A stretch of DNA of 64,000 bases from Nakamurella flavida. GTDB lineage: Bacteria; Actinomycetota; Actinomycetes; Mycobacteriales; Nakamurellaceae. How positions within the stretch are numbered: the first letter of the stretch is position 1; the number at the start of each line of letters is the position of its first letter. The notes beneath the pieces are model-generated. The model saw only the letters and a list, made by a program, of their open reading frames with translations, did not search any database and was not told the origin of the DNA. Of this stretch, positions 16,515 to 25,668 are shown piece after piece. The position numbers were made by a program, and so were the translations under genes. Where the stretch lies: positions 3,235,001-3,299,000 of the forward strand of contig NZ_JAUSQV010000001.1 of the NCBI RefSeq assembly GCF_030811475.1, in the 5' to 3' direction.

Positions 16515-18023
16515 ATGACCCAGACCACCACCACGACCGTCACCACGGTCACCACCGCGCCCGCGTCGACCGACCGGGCGGAGCTCGCCGCCGCCGTGAA
16601 GGAGGTCGCCGGGCTCGTCCAGGAGTGGGTCGACCTGCGGCGTCGGATGCTGCGGGTTCCCGGGGTGCAGGTGGCGGTCCGGGTGGACGGTGAGCTGCTG
16701 ATCAGCGGGGCGTCCGGGAGCGCCGATCTGGCGGAGGGCGTGGACCTCACCCCCCGGCACCTGTTCCGGATCGCGTCGCACTCCAAGACCTTCGCGGCCA
16801 CCGCGGTGATGATGCTGGCGGCCCGCGGGGCCCTGCGTCTGGACGACACCGTCGGCACCCACCTGCCCGAGCTGGCCGACACCCCGCTGGCCGACCGGAC
16901 CGTCCGCGAACTCATCGGCCACCAGGGCGGGGTCATCCGGGACGGCGACGACTGCGACTACTGGCAGCTGACCCGCGACTTCCCGGACAGCGACACGTTG
17001 TTCGCGGATCTGCACCGGGACGGGGCGACGTTCGGCCGCAACGAGCACTTCAAGTACAGCAACTACGGCTACTCGATCGTCGGGGCGATCATCGAGCGGG
17101 TCGGCGGGCAGGACTTCGCGGGGTTCGTCCGCAGCGAGATCCTCGACGTGCTGGAGCTCCCGCGGGTCCACCCGGACGTGGACGGGGTGCCGGCCGACGA
17201 GCTCGCGTCGGGGCACTCGCTGCTGCTGGACGGCGATGACGAGATGTTCGTGCTGCGCAACCCGTCCACCGGGGCGATGGCCGCGGCGACCGGCTTCGTC
17301 GCCTGCGCTGAGGATCTCACCGCGTACGCCGGGGCCCACGTGAAGGGGGACGAACGGCTGCTCTCCGACACCGACAAGCGGCTGATGCAGCGCACCGAAT
17401 CCGTCGTCATGGCCGGGACCACCGAGCTGGGCCGGTACGGGCTCGGCCTGGAGCTGCACACCGTCGGGACCCGGGCGCTGGTCGGGCACAGCGGTGGCTT
17501 CCCCGGCTTCGTCACCCGCACGTTCGTCGATCCGCAGGCCTCCCTGGTCGTCTCGGTGCTCACCAACGCCAGTCGCGGGCCCGCGCACCCGATCGCCCTC
17601 GGGGTGATCAAGCTGATCGACCTGGCCCTGGCCAAGCGGGCGCTGCCGCCCCCGGCCGCGCCGGAGGACGCCACCGACCCGGTGGACCTGGACTCCTTCG
17701 TGACCACGATGGTCGGCGGGTTCGGGCGCGTGGTGATCGCCCGGATGGGGGAGCGGCTGGTGCTGCTGCATCCCGAGCAGGACGACCCGACCGAGGAGGT
17801 CGTCGAGCTGACCGTTCTCGGCCCGGACCGCCTGCTCATGCCGGCCCGACCGGGCTTCGGGTCGGCCGGTGAGCCGGTGATCTTCACCCGGGAGGGCGGC
17901 CGTATCACCGAGATCCGGATGGGCGGCATGACCGCGTGGCCCGAGGCGGACTTCCGGGCCCGGCGGCGGGCGCAGATGGGACGATCGGCGACCACGGGCG
18001 CCGGGACGGGCCCGGCATCGTGA
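16515..18023 (+). CDS. serine hydrolase of the class C beta-lactamase/DD-peptidase fold
   Basis: A 502-residue protein of the penicillin-recognising serine hydrolase group. The active-site elements are Ser88 and Lys91 in SHSK, Tyr181 in KYSNYG (the YxN element), and His325 in GHSGG, which takes the place of the KTG triad. A separate C-terminal domain (about residues 385-495) has beta-rich sequence. I see no signal peptide: the N-terminus is a Thr-rich run. A cytoplasmic D-aminopeptidase, DD-peptidase or esterase acting on imported peptides is a reasonable guess, because the gene sits between permeases and ATPase of a peptide importer. The start is ATG 16515 behind CGAGGCGACCGAG. Confidence 0.85.
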   Translation: MTQTTTTTVTTVTTAPASTDRAELAAAVKEVAGLVQEWVDLRRRMLRVPGVQVAVRVDGELLISGASGSADLAEGVDLTPRHLFRIASHSKTFAATAVMMLAARGALRLDDTVGTHLPELADTPLADRTVRELIGHQGGVIRDGDDCDYWQLTRDFPDSDTLFADLHRDGATFGRNEHFKYSNYGYSIVGAIIERVGGQDFAGFVRSEILDVLELPRVHPDVDGVPADELASGHSLLLDGDDEMFVLRNPSTGAMAAATGFVACAEDLTAYAGAHVKGDERLLSDTDKRLMQRTESVVMAGTTELGRYGLGLELHTVGTRALVGHSGGFPGFVTRTFVDPQASLVVSVLTNASRGPAHPIALGVIKLIDLALAKRALPPPAAPEDATDPVDLDSFVTTMVGGFGRVVIARMGERLVLLHPEQDDPTEEVVELTVLGPDRLLMPARPGFGSAGEPVIFTREGGRITEIRMGGMTAWPEADFRARRRAQMGRSATTGAGTGPAS

Positions 18024-18046
18024 GTCACGCCGTAGGGGGAACCGCC

Positions 18047-18562
18047 ATGATCAGCAGGCAGCCGGAGTCACCGGAGCCCGAGATGAGCGCGGCGGTCCGG
18101 GCGTTCGTGGAGGACTTCGCCGACAACTGGTACGAGGGCGGGTACGGGCGCATGGAGGGCCGGGTGATGGCCTACCTGCTGATCAGTTCGGCCGAGCGGG
18201 TGCCGTCGGCCGAACTGGCCCGGGTGCTCGGGGTCGCCGCCGGCGCCGTCTCGATGGCCACCCGCAACCTGGTCACCCAGGGCTTCATCCGCCGGCACCG
18301 GGTACCGGGGGACCGTTCGCACTACTTCGCCGCGGACGACGACATCTGGGGCGGTTTCCTGTCCGGCGAGCGCCGCTGGGTGTTCCGGATGGAGAACGTG
18401 CTCGGCGCCGCCGGGGCCGAGCTGCCGTTGGCGGGTGCCGCACGGCACCGGGTGCTGGTGGCCCGGGAGTACATGTCCTGGCTCGGCGGCTACAACCAGC
18501 AGATGCTCCAGGACTGGCGCGCCCACCTGCAGAGCCACGTCCCGCCCGCGGAGGAATCGTGA
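18047..18562 (+). CDS. MarR/GbsR-family transcriptional regulator
   Basis: A 171-residue winged-helix protein. The DNA-binding part reads VMAYLLISSAERVPSAELARVLGVAAGAVSMATRNLVTQGFIRRHRVPGDRSHYF (about residues 41-95), resembling GbsR-type members that sit next to transport genes. The C-terminal half is helical and may form the dimer. It lies inside the peptide-uptake operon, and its stop overlaps the GTG of the ATPase (GTGA). It probably controls the operon through the palindrome at 12706; this is inferred from position. Confidence 0.82.
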   Translation: MISRQPESPEPEMSAAVRAFVEDFADNWYEGGYGRMEGRVMAYLLISSAERVPSAELARVLGVAAGAVSMATRNLVTQGFIRRHRVPGDRSHYFAADDDIWGGFLSGERRWVFRMENVLGAAGAELPLAGAARHRVLVAREYMSWLGGYNQQMLQDWRAHLQSHVPPAEES

Positions 18563-20247
18563 AGCCCGACCCGAGCCCCACCCCGCTGCTCCGGTTCGTC
18601 GATCTGCGCATCGCCTTCGGTGGTGCCGGTCGGTCCACCGAGGTGGTGCACGGGGTCGACGTCGCCATCGCCCGGGGCGAGATCATCGCCCTGGTCGGCG
18701 AATCCGGATCCGGCAAGACGGTCACCGCGTTGGCCGCCGTGCGGCTGCTGCCCCGGTCCGCCACCATCTCCGGCAGCATCCTGCTCGACGGGGTGGACCT
18801 GCTCACGCTGGACGAGCCGGCCATGCGGGAGGTGCGCGGTGACCGGATCGCGTTCATCTTCCAGGACCCGGCCGGCGCCCTGGACCCGGTGTTCACCATC
18901 GGGTCCCAACTGGTGGAGGCGATCCGCCGGCACCGCCGAGAGCTGTCCCGCACGGCCGCCGCGGATCGCGCGGTGGAACTGCTGGACCTGGTCGGCATCC
19001 CGGAGGCCCGGGCCCGGCTGCGGGACTACCCGCACCAGTTCTCCGGCGGCCAGTGCCAGCGCATCATGATCGCGATGGCGTTGTCGTGCGAGCCGGACGT
19101 GCTCATCGGCGACGAGCCGACCACAGCGCTGGACGTCACCGTGCAGCAGGACATCCTGGACGTGCTCGTCGATCTGCGGGACCGGCTGGGCACCACGATC
19201 CTGATCATCACCCACGACATGGGCGTGGTCGCCGACGTCGCCGACCGCGTCGTCGTCATGCGGGACGGGCGCATCGAGGAGCAGGCCCCGGCCGGGCAAT
19301 TGTTCGCCGCGCCCGAGGCGGAGTACACCCGCATGCTGCTGAACACGGTGCCGCGCATCGGGTCCGGGCTCAGCCCGGAGGTCGTTCCCGAGGCTGGGTC
19401 GCCGTCCGCCGGCTCGGTGGGTGTCACCCCGGCGCTGCAGATCACCGACCTCCGGGTGACGTACAAGAGCAGGCGACGCAGCGTGGACGCGGTGCAGGGT
19501 GTCGGCCTGACCATCGCGCCCGGCGAGATCGTAGGCCTGGTCGGGGAATCCGGCTCCGGCAAGTCGACCATCGGCCGCGCCGTGCTCGGGCTCGTCCCGG
19601 CGAGCGGCGGGCGGATCCTGGTCGACGGCACCGATCTGAGCGCCCTGCGCGGTTCGGCCCTGCGTGCTGCGCGGCAGCGGATCGGCACGGTGTTCCAGAA
19701 CCCGGCCGCCGCCCTGAACCCCCGGTACACCGTCGGCGCGTCCGTCGGGGAGCCGCTGCTGGTGCACCGGGGGATCCGGGGCCGGGAGCTGGCCGGTCGG
19801 GTCGACGAGCTGCTGGAGTCGGTGCGGCTGCCGGCGGCCTGGGCCGACCGGTACCCGCACGAGCTGTCCGGCGGGCAACGGCAGCGGGTGGCCATCGCCC
19901 GGGCCCTCAGCCTGCACCCGCAACTGCTCATCGCCGACGAACCCACCTCCGCACTGGATGTCTCCGTGCAGGCCACGGTGCTGGAACTGCTCGGCACCCT
20001 GCAGCAGGAACTGGCGTTCGGCTGCCTGTTCATCACCCACGACCTCGCTGTCGTCGACCAGCTCTGCGACCGCGTCGTCGTGCTCCACCAGGGTCGGGTG
20101 GTCGAGGAGGGCACCCGCGCCCAGATCCTCGGCGCCCCCGCCGATCCCTACACCCGCACGCTCATCGCCTCGGCGCCGGTGGCCGACCCCGCCGTGCAGC
20201 AGGCCAGGCGGGTGGCGCGTCGGGAGCAGGCGCGGCTGGCGTCGTAG
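18559..20247 (+). CDS. fused dipeptide ABC transporter ATPase (DppD-DppF in one chain)
   Basis: A 562-residue protein with two complete nucleotide-binding domains. The first has Walker A GESGSGKT (about 46-53), signature FSGGQCQR (about 160) and Walker B DVLIGDEPTTALD. The second has GESGSGKS (about 328), LSGGQRQR (about 436) and LLIADEPTSALD. Each domain has the oligopeptide C-terminal extension (AEYTRMLLNTVPRI; DPYTRTLIASAPV). It powers the two permeases. Fused ATPases of this type are common in actinobacteria and proteobacteria (GsiA/YejF type). The GTG start at 18559 overlaps the regulator stop. Confidence 0.95.
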   Translation: MKPDPSPTPLLRFVDLRIAFGGAGRSTEVVHGVDVAIARGEIIALVGESGSGKTVTALAAVRLLPRSATISGSILLDGVDLLTLDEPAMREVRGDRIAFIFQDPAGALDPVFTIGSQLVEAIRRHRRELSRTAAADRAVELLDLVGIPEARARLRDYPHQFSGGQCQRIMIAMALSCEPDVLIGDEPTTALDVTVQQDILDVLVDLRDRLGTTILIITHDMGVVADVADRVVVMRDGRIEEQAPAGQLFAAPEAEYTRMLLNTVPRIGSGLSPEVVPEAGSPSAGSVGVTPALQITDLRVTYKSRRRSVDAVQGVGLTIAPGEIVGLVGESGSGKSTIGRAVLGLVPASGGRILVDGTDLSALRGSALRAARQRIGTVFQNPAAALNPRYTVGASVGEPLLVHRGIRGRELAGRVDELLESVRLPAAWADRYPHELSGGQRQRVAIARALSLHPQLLIADEPTSALDVSVQATVLELLGTLQQELAFGCLFITHDLAVVDQLCDRVVVLHQGRVVEEGTRAQILGAPADPYTRTLIASAPVADPAVQQARRVARREQARLAS

Positions 20248-20263
20248 GTGGGACGCGCCGTCC

Positions 20264-20292
20264 CGCCCGGATGCCCACGGGTCACCCGGGCG
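20264..20292 (+). terminator. hairpin at the end of the peptide operon
   Basis: CGCCCGG / CCGGGCG arms enclose a loop that can form an inner CCC/GGG stem, 17 bp after the ATPase stop. There is no T-run. It is a plausible factor-independent or Rho-assisted stop for the six-gene operon. Confidence 0.45.
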
Positions 20293-20313
20293 GTCCGTCG
20301 ATAGGTTCTCGGC

Positions 20314-20970
20314 ATGGACGACGAGGAGTGGGAAGCCGGTCTGTGGACCGACGGGACACGGGCGGACTTCGTCCGGACCGCCGAGTCGGCCATCGCGGCT
20401 CTGCAGGCCTACGTGGCCATGGTCGCGGCGGCGTCGAGCGCCGCGGACGAGCCCATGATCGACCGGGCCGAGCGCGCGGTGCGCTCCCGGCTGGTCGCGA
20501 TGAGCGATGCGGAGCTGTCGTTCTCGTCCACCAGCGGGCCCTGCGGTTCGCTGATGCTGGACGACGAGGACGACGGGGTGGACGGCGATGATGACGTGCA
20601 GGAGGACGGCGACGCGGTGGACCTCGACGCCGAGGACGGCCGGGTGAGTGTGCTGGTCCGGCACGACTTCCGGGTGACCTCCGAGGCCGCCGTCCTGGCC
20701 GCCGGCCGTGCGGCCTCCTGGGACATCTGGCCGGAGGCGGCGGACGACGTCGGCCACCTCGGCCGGGCCGTCCACCGACTCATGCGCAGGACGGGCCTGG
20801 AGTCACTCGCCCACGTCCCCGGCCTGCAGCCGACGGCCGGGATCGCCCTCGTCGTGGGTCACGACCAGCCCCTCACGCAGGCCGACCTGACCGACGGGAT
20901 GGACGACCCCGCCGCCCTGTTCGACCTCGACGGCGTTCTCCTGCACGCGGAGGCCGACGTCCGGAGCTGA
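20314..20970 (+). CDS. acidic hypothetical protein
   Basis: A 218-residue protein I do not recognise. The N-terminal half is helical and Ala-rich. The middle (about residues 85-112) is a very acidic stretch of Asp/Glu and Gly, and the C-terminal part is also acidic (LTQADLTDGMDDPAALFDLDG). No signal peptide, membrane segment or catalytic motif is visible. Codon use matches the neighbours, so it is a real gene. The sequence GATAGGTT sits about 12 bp before ATG 20314 and could be a -10 box of a leaderless mRNA, which is common in actinobacteria. Confidence 0.72.
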   Translation: MDDEEWEAGLWTDGTRADFVRTAESAIAALQAYVAMVAAASSAADEPMIDRAERAVRSRLVAMSDAELSFSSTSGPCGSLMLDDEDDGVDGDDDVQEDGDAVDLDAEDGRVSVLVRHDFRVTSEAAVLAAGRAASWDIWPEAADDVGHLGRAVHRLMRRTGLESLAHVPGLQPTAGIALVVGHDQPLTQADLTDGMDDPAALFDLDGVLLHAEADVRS

Positions 20971-21004
20971 CGGGGACAGCGCCGGCGGGGCCCTCCGCCC
21001 CCGG

Positions 21005-21664
21005 CTACCGGGGATCCCGGCGGGTGCAGGTCAGATGGACGACGCCGGACGGCGACGGTGTCGTCTCGATCTCGAAGCGGGTCTCCAGTCCCTCCAGTCC
21101 GTCCCAGAGGCGTTCGCCCCGGCCCAGGACGACCGGCACCACGACGACGTGCAGATGGTCGACGAGGTCGGCCCGGAGGAACTGGCGGACCGTGTCCACG
21201 CCACCGCCGATCCGGACGTCGAGGTCGCCGGCCAGGGCTCGCGCGTGCTCCAGTGCGGCCACCGGCTCGGCATCGACGAAGTGGAAGGTCGTCCCGCCGG
21301 CCATCTCGAGCACCGGTCGGGGGTGGTGGGTCAGCACGACCACCGGGGTGTGGAACACCGGGTCGTCGCCCCACCAGCCCTTCCACTCCTCATCCGTCCA
21401 GGGACCGCGCTGGGGCCCGAACTTGTTGCGTCCCATGATCTCCACGCCGACTCCCGCGCCCCAGCGACCGGCGAAGGCGTCGTCGACACCGACGGAACCC
21501 GGCGTGTCACCGGGGAGACCCATCTCCCGGAAGGTGCGGGTGGTCACCGCCCAGTCCACGAGACGGGAGCCGGCGTGACCGAACGGGGCGTCGAGGCTCT
21601 GGTCGGCACCTGTACCGAAGCCGTCGAGCGACACCGAGAAGTTGTGGACGCGGACGAGGGACAT
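21005..21664 (-). CDS. dihydrofolate reductase/RibD C-terminal family protein
   Basis: A 219-residue protein with the RibD_C/DHFR-like fold. It shows MSLVRVHNFSVSLDGFGTG at the start, GVEIMGRNKFGPQRGPW in the middle (NADPH-binding region), VVVLTHHPRP, and DVRIGGGVDTVRQFLRADLVDHLHVVVVPVVLGRGERLW near the end. Such stand-alone members are NADPH-dependent reductases of unknown substrate and not true folate enzymes. The start is ATG 21664 behind a perfect AGGAGGT. Confidence 0.88.
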   Translation of the reverse strand: MSLVRVHNFSVSLDGFGTGADQSLDAPFGHAGSRLVDWAVTTRTFREMGLPGDTPGSVGVDDAFAGRWGAGVGVEIMGRNKFGPQRGPWTDEEWKGWWGDDPVFHTPVVVLTHHPRPVLEMAGGTTFHFVDAEPVAALEHARALAGDLDVRIGGGVDTVRQFLRADLVDHLHVVVVPVVLGRGERLWDGLEGLETRFEIETTPSPSGVVHLTCTRRDPR

Positions 21665-21838
21665 ACGACCTCCTGAACGATCCCGGAACGACCGGAGCGC
21701 TCGCCCGGGACCCGCATCCGGGTTCTCGGCGAGCGACCGACCATCAGCACCCATGGTGGCGCTGCCGGAACGGTGGACCGTCCGCAGGCCCGGAACTCAT
21801 CTCCGCCCGTGCGCACGGCGGTACCGGCTATCCGTGGG

Positions 21839-22351
21839 TCAGGCCCGCGGCGGCAGCCGGTGCAGGACCACATCGCTGATCGCGCCGCCGTCGGCCGTCG
21901 CGGTCAGGTAGGTGCAGAACGGCTGTCGGCGGCGGTCGGTGGGGGAGCCGGGGTTCAGGAGCCGCATCCCGGCCGGAGTGGTGCTGTCCCAGGGGATGTG
22001 ACTGTGCCCGAACACCAGCACGTCGGTCTCCGGGAACGCGGCGTCGGCACGCGCCTCCCGCCCGGCCCGGCCGCCGGTCTCGTGGACCACGGCGAACCGG
22101 ACGCCGGCGATCTCCGCCCGGGCCACCTCGGGCAGTCGGGCGCGCAGGTCGGCGCCGTCGTTGTTGCCCACCACCCCGATCAGCCGGTCGGTGCGTCCGG
22201 TCAGCTCGTCGAGCAGGTCCACGTCCACCCAGTCCCCGGCGTGCACGACCACGTCGGCCCGGTCCACCTCGGCCCACACCTGCTCCGGCAGCACCTTCGC
22301 CCGCTTGGGCAGGTGCGTGTCGGCGAGCAGCAGCAGCCGGACGCCGGTCAC
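21839..22351 (-). CDS. YfcE/MJ0936-type metallophosphoesterase
   Basis: A 170-residue calcineurin-like phosphoesterase. The five metal blocks are LLADTHLP, VVHAGDW, GVVGNNDG, AVVHETGG and VFGHSHIP. The protein is close to the minimal length of the YfcE/MJ0936 class, which hydrolyses phosphodiesters with two bound metals. The start is GTG 22351, which overlaps the stop of the LLM oxidoreductase gene in front (GTGA), so the two are co-translated. A functional link between them is not obvious. Confidence 0.88.
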   Translation of the reverse strand: MTGVRLLLLADTHLPKRAKVLPEQVWAEVDRADVVVHAGDWVDVDLLDELTGRTDRLIGVVGNNDGADLRARLPEVARAEIAGVRFAVVHETGGRAGREARADAAFPETDVLVFGHSHIPWDSTTPAGMRLLNPGSPTDRRRQPFCTYLTATADGGAISDVVLHRLPPRA

Positions 22352-23301
22352 GCGTCGCGGAGCGCCGGGAGCACGGTCTCGCCGAGCAGGGCGAGGTGGT
22401 CCAGGTCGGCGAGATCCAGGATCTGCAGGTACATCCGCTGCACCCCGGCCTCCGCCCAACGGCCCAGGGTGTCGGTGATCTGCTCCGGGCTTCCGGCCAG
22501 ATCGCCCTGGCCGAGTCCACCCAGGTCGCGGCCGATGACGTCGGCGCGGCGCCGGAGTTCGGCGTCGTCCCGTCCGCAGCAGACGGTCAAGGCGGCGGAG
22601 TAGACCAGGTCGGCCGGGTCGCGGTCCACCTCCGTGCAGGCCTGCCGGGTCTTCTCGAACCGGTCCAGCACCAGCTCGAGCGGGGAGAAACCGACATTGA
22701 ACTCGTCGGCGAACCGGGCGGCCAGCGCCGGGGTGCGCTTGGGGCCGTGGCCTCCGACGATGATCGGCACCTTCGGCGTGCCGTGCACCGACTGCACCGG
22801 CTTGGGCAGACCGGGTGCCCCGGACAGCGTGTAGTGCGTCCCGGTGTGGTCGAACGTCTGCCCGACCGGTGTCGCCCACAGCCCGGTGAGGATCTCCAGC
22901 TGTTCGGTCAGCCGATCGAACCGCTCTCCGAAGCCCGACCCGAAATCGATCCCGTACGCACGGTGCTCGTCGTCGTTCCAACCCGATCCCAGGCCCAGAT
23001 CGAGCCGCCCGCCGGAGATCTCGTCGACCTGGGCGGCGGCGATCGCCAGCATCGACGGGTGTCGGAAGGTGGCCGAGGCGACGAGGGTGCCGAACCGGAT
23101 GTCCGGCACCTGAGCCGCCAGCACCCCGAGGCTGACCATGGTGTCGGACGGACCGGGCAACCCGTCACCGTCGCCCATGACCAGGATGTGGTCGGAGCGG
23201 AAGAACGCCGAGAAGCCGGTGTCCCGGGTGGCCCGGGCCACCGCGAGCAGGTCCGCGTGCGAGGCGCCCTGCTGAGGTTCGGTGAAGATGCGCAGATCCA
23301 T
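22348..23301 (-). CDS. LLM-class (probably F420-dependent) oxidoreductase
   Basis: A 317-residue TIM-barrel protein of the luciferase-like group. Motifs are MDLRIFTEPQQGASHADLL, SDHILVMGDGDGLPG, VRFGTLVASATFRHPSMLA-type text (here IRFGTLV), EISGGRLDLGLGSGWNDDEHRAYGI and VPIIVGGHGPKRTPALAARFADEFNV. This subgroup usually uses coenzyme F420 in actinobacteria, though F420 use cannot be proved from motifs. ATG 23301 directly begins the first strand. It is the first gene of a two-gene unit with the phosphoesterase. Confidence 0.9.
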   Translation of the reverse strand: MDLRIFTEPQQGASHADLLAVARATRDTGFSAFFRSDHILVMGDGDGLPGPSDTMVSLGVLAAQVPDIRFGTLVASATFRHPSMLAIAAAQVDEISGGRLDLGLGSGWNDDEHRAYGIDFGSGFGERFDRLTEQLEILTGLWATPVGQTFDHTGTHYTLSGAPGLPKPVQSVHGTPKVPIIVGGHGPKRTPALAARFADEFNVGFSPLELVLDRFEKTRQACTEVDRDPADLVYSAALTVCCGRDDAELRRRADVIGRDLGGLGQGDLAGSPEQITDTLGRWAEAGVQRMYLQILDLADLDHLALLGETVLPALRDA

Positions 23302-23628
23302 GGGACGAGCGTAGGGGGAGAGCGACCGGGCGACGCGGCGGACCGGGTGGGTGGGCTCGGGCGCGGACCGGGAGGCATGACGGGGTCGAGTCAGCAGGCA
23401 AGGGTGGGTCGGGCCTCTGGACCGTTCGGGCACGGTGGACCGGCACGGGGTGGGTCGGGTGGACTGGTCCGGTGAGGTCGGAACGGGTGGACCACAGGCC
23501 GGGAGTCCTCGCCGCCACCCAGGCCGCCGCGTCTTCGTCGCTGCAGGTCGTGGTCGTCGCTCCGTCGAACTGGGGGAAGCGCAGTGGACCCGCACCACCC
23601 GTCCGAGGTCTGGATACCACGAGTTCAC
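23302..23628. other. 327-bp divergent control region with G/T-rich short repeats
   Basis: This gap lies between the divergent LLM gene and the DUF222/HNH gene. It carries several degenerate copies of GGTGGGTCGG-like words between about 23340 and 23500, all on the plus strand, but no clear palindrome or promoter box. I see no gene in it. Confidence 0.5.
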
Positions 23629-25668
23629 ATGACTAGATTCGAACACGTGAACGACGAGCCGGACGACTGCGGAGGCGCAGTGAGTGCTGCGCCGTCGGCC
23701 GGGCTGGCGGAGGCGGTCGGCCTGCTGTCCGGTGATCCGGGGGAGCTGGGCGGGGCTGCGCTGGTGGACGCGGTCGCAGCATCCGAGCGCGTCATGTCGG
23801 CGGTGTCGGCCTGGCAGATGCGTGCTCTCGCCGCGCTGGCTGTGCCGGGGGTGGCCGGTGATCCGACGGGGCTGGCCCGCCGGCTGGCCGGGCAGTACCT
23901 GATCGGGGAACCCGGTGGGGACACGGTGGCCGGCTTCGTGCCCGAAGCCGCGCAGTCGATGGCCGCCGGCGAAGTCGCAGCGATCCTTCGAATCTCCCCG
24001 GTCACCGCCGGGGTTCGCGTGCGGGACGCGATCCGGATGTGCACCGACCTCCCGGCGACATTGCGATCTCTGTCCGAGGGCACGATCGATCGAGGCAAGG
24101 CGCGAGTCATCGCCGACTTCACCTCCCCGCTCCCGGCGCACCTCACGGCCGGAGTCGAGGAGCGGGTGCTGCCGATCGCCCGGACCGAGTCGACGGCAGC
24201 GACGCGCAAGGCAGTGGGGACAGCAGTGATCGCGGTCGATCCCCGCGGGGCTACCGAACGACACGAGCAGGCGCGGCGGGAGCGGGAACTCGTGGTGCTT
24301 CCCGGCCGAGAGGGCATGTCCACGGTGAGGGCGTACCTGGCCGCGGACGGCGCGGTCGGCATCTTCCAGCTGGCCGATCTGCTCGCGACGCACACCGGCG
24401 GGTTCAGCGACGACGACCGGCCCATCGGTGCGCGGCGGGCGGATGCGTTGGCCGACCTGGCCGATCAGATCCTCACCCATGGGCAGATCGATCTGGCCGA
24501 CTACCTCACCTCCGACGAAGACGCCGGTGTCGACGTCCGCGAGAAAACCGTTGTCGAAAGCGATGTCGATGACAGCCGCGCCGCCTCCGTCTCGCCCCCG
24601 TCGATCGCTGTGTCGACTCCCGCACCGACGCCGGCCCCGGCAGCCACACCTCGCGGCCCGGCAGCCGTCGTTTCGGTTTGCGAGCCGGCCCCGGCAGCGG
24701 CTGTCTCGGAGGCCGCCACGGTCTCGGCTTCCGCGTCTGCCCCGGCAACTGCCGATTCCGACCCGGCTCCGTCGGTTTCCGGCCCGGCCCCGGCCCTCGC
24801 CGTCTCGAGGGCGGCCGCTCGCCCCACGCGCCGCTTGTCCCGGCAGGGCCGTCGCCCCCATCTGCAGGTGACCCTTGGTCTGCAGACCCTGGCCGGCCTG
24901 GACGACCTGCCGGCACATCTCGCCGGGCACGGCGCCGTCACCGCCGGGATGGCCCGCAGCATCGCGGCCTCGGCGAGCACGATCACCGCACTGCTCGCCG
25001 AACCCGTCACCGGTGCGGTGATCTCCGCCGGGTCCCACCAGTACCGCCCCCGGCAGGATCTGCGGGACCAGGTGTCGGCTCTGGCGGACTCCTGTCGGTT
25101 CCCGTCCTGCCGACAACCGGTCTGGCGGTGCGACATCGACCACCGCGACCGCTTCGACCGCCGGAATCCCCGGTCGGGTGGTCCCACCACCACGGGTAAC
25201 ACCGACCCGCTGTGTCGGCGCCACCACCTGTTCAAACACCACGCCGATTGGTCCCTGCGTCGCAACCCTCCGACCGCCTCCGATCCTGCTGGCCTCGGGG
25301 TGAGCTGGACCAGCCCCACGGGTCACAGCTATCTCGACCCACCGCGGCAGGTCGCCGTCCCCGTGGGGTGGGCCAGCCAGCACGCCGACGCATGCGCCGG
25401 GGTAAGCGGACCGGACGGCGACAGTGACAGCCACAGAGACAGCCCCGATCCCGCGGACCCTGCGGATGCTGCGGATGCTGCGGATGTTGCGGATGCTGCC
25501 GACCTCGAACTCGTCGAGCGACAGGAGGACCGGATCTCTCGAATGCTCCGCAAGCACCTGCGCTCCGTGCCGCGCCGCCGCGTCGAGGTCGCTGGCTCCG
25601 ATGGTCATCCGGGTAGCGGCGACCACTCCCCGACGAGGACACCCGATGACGACCCTCCGCCGTTCTGA
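23629..25668 (+). CDS. DUF222/HNH endonuclease of the 13E12 repeat family
   Basis: A 679-residue protein. The N-terminal DUF222 region (about residues 15-290) has DPGELGGAALVDAVAASERVMSAVSAWQMRALAAL and HGQIDLADYL. A 90-residue Ala/Pro/Ser linker follows, then a second conserved block. The HNH motif is near 500-540, with paired cysteines (CRFPSC), DIDHRDR, GNTDPLCRRHHLFKHHADW. The tail contains DPADAADAADVADAADLE from a 9-bp DNA repeat. The family is multi-copy in actinobacteria and its role is unsettled: mobile-element nuclease or defence have been suggested. The start is ATG 23629; GTG 23647 is possible. Confidence 0.88.
   Translation: MTRFEHVNDEPDDCGGAVSAAPSAGLAEAVGLLSGDPGELGGAALVDAVAASERVMSAVSAWQMRALAALAVPGVAGDPTGLARRLAGQYLIGEPGGDTVAGFVPEAAQSMAAGEVAAILRISPVTAGVRVRDAIRMCTDLPATLRSLSEGTIDRGKARVIADFTSPLPAHLTAGVEERVLPIARTESTAATRKAVGTAVIAVDPRGATERHEQARRERELVVLPGREGMSTVRAYLAADGAVGIFQLADLLATHTGGFSDDDRPIGARRADALADLADQILTHGQIDLADYLTSDEDAGVDVREKTVVESDVDDSRAASVSPPSIAVSTPAPTPAPAATPRGPAAVVSVCEPAPAAAVSEAATVSASASAPATADSDPAPSVSGPAPALAVSRAAARPTRRLSRQGRRPHLQVTLGLQTLAGLDDLPAHLAGHGAVTAGMARSIAASASTITALLAEPVTGAVISAGSHQYRPRQDLRDQVSALADSCRFPSCRQPVWRCDIDHRDRFDRRNPRSGGPTTTGNTDPLCRRHHLFKHHADWSLRRNPPTASDPAGLGVSWTSPTGHSYLDPPRQVAVPVGWASQHADACAGVSGPDGDSDSHRDSPDPADPADAADAADVADAADLELVERQEDRISRMLRKHLRSVPRRRVEVAGSDGHPGSGDHSPTRTPDDDPPPF
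25453..25497 (+). repeat. 9-bp tandem repeat inside the HNH gene
   Basis: Five consecutive 9-bp units (GCGGACCCT, then GCGGATGCT twice, GCGGATGTT, GCGGATGCT) encode the Ala-Asp-rich tail of the DUF222/HNH protein. The unit length keeps the reading frame, so copy number can change without breaking the gene. Confidence 0.9.

Noticed and set aside
16776-17489. Beta-lactamase (antibiotic resistance) assignment for the serine hydrolase in the peptide operon
   Set aside because: It has SxxK and YxN but HSG for the KTG element, no signal peptide, and a peptide-transport context, which fits a peptidase or esterase better.
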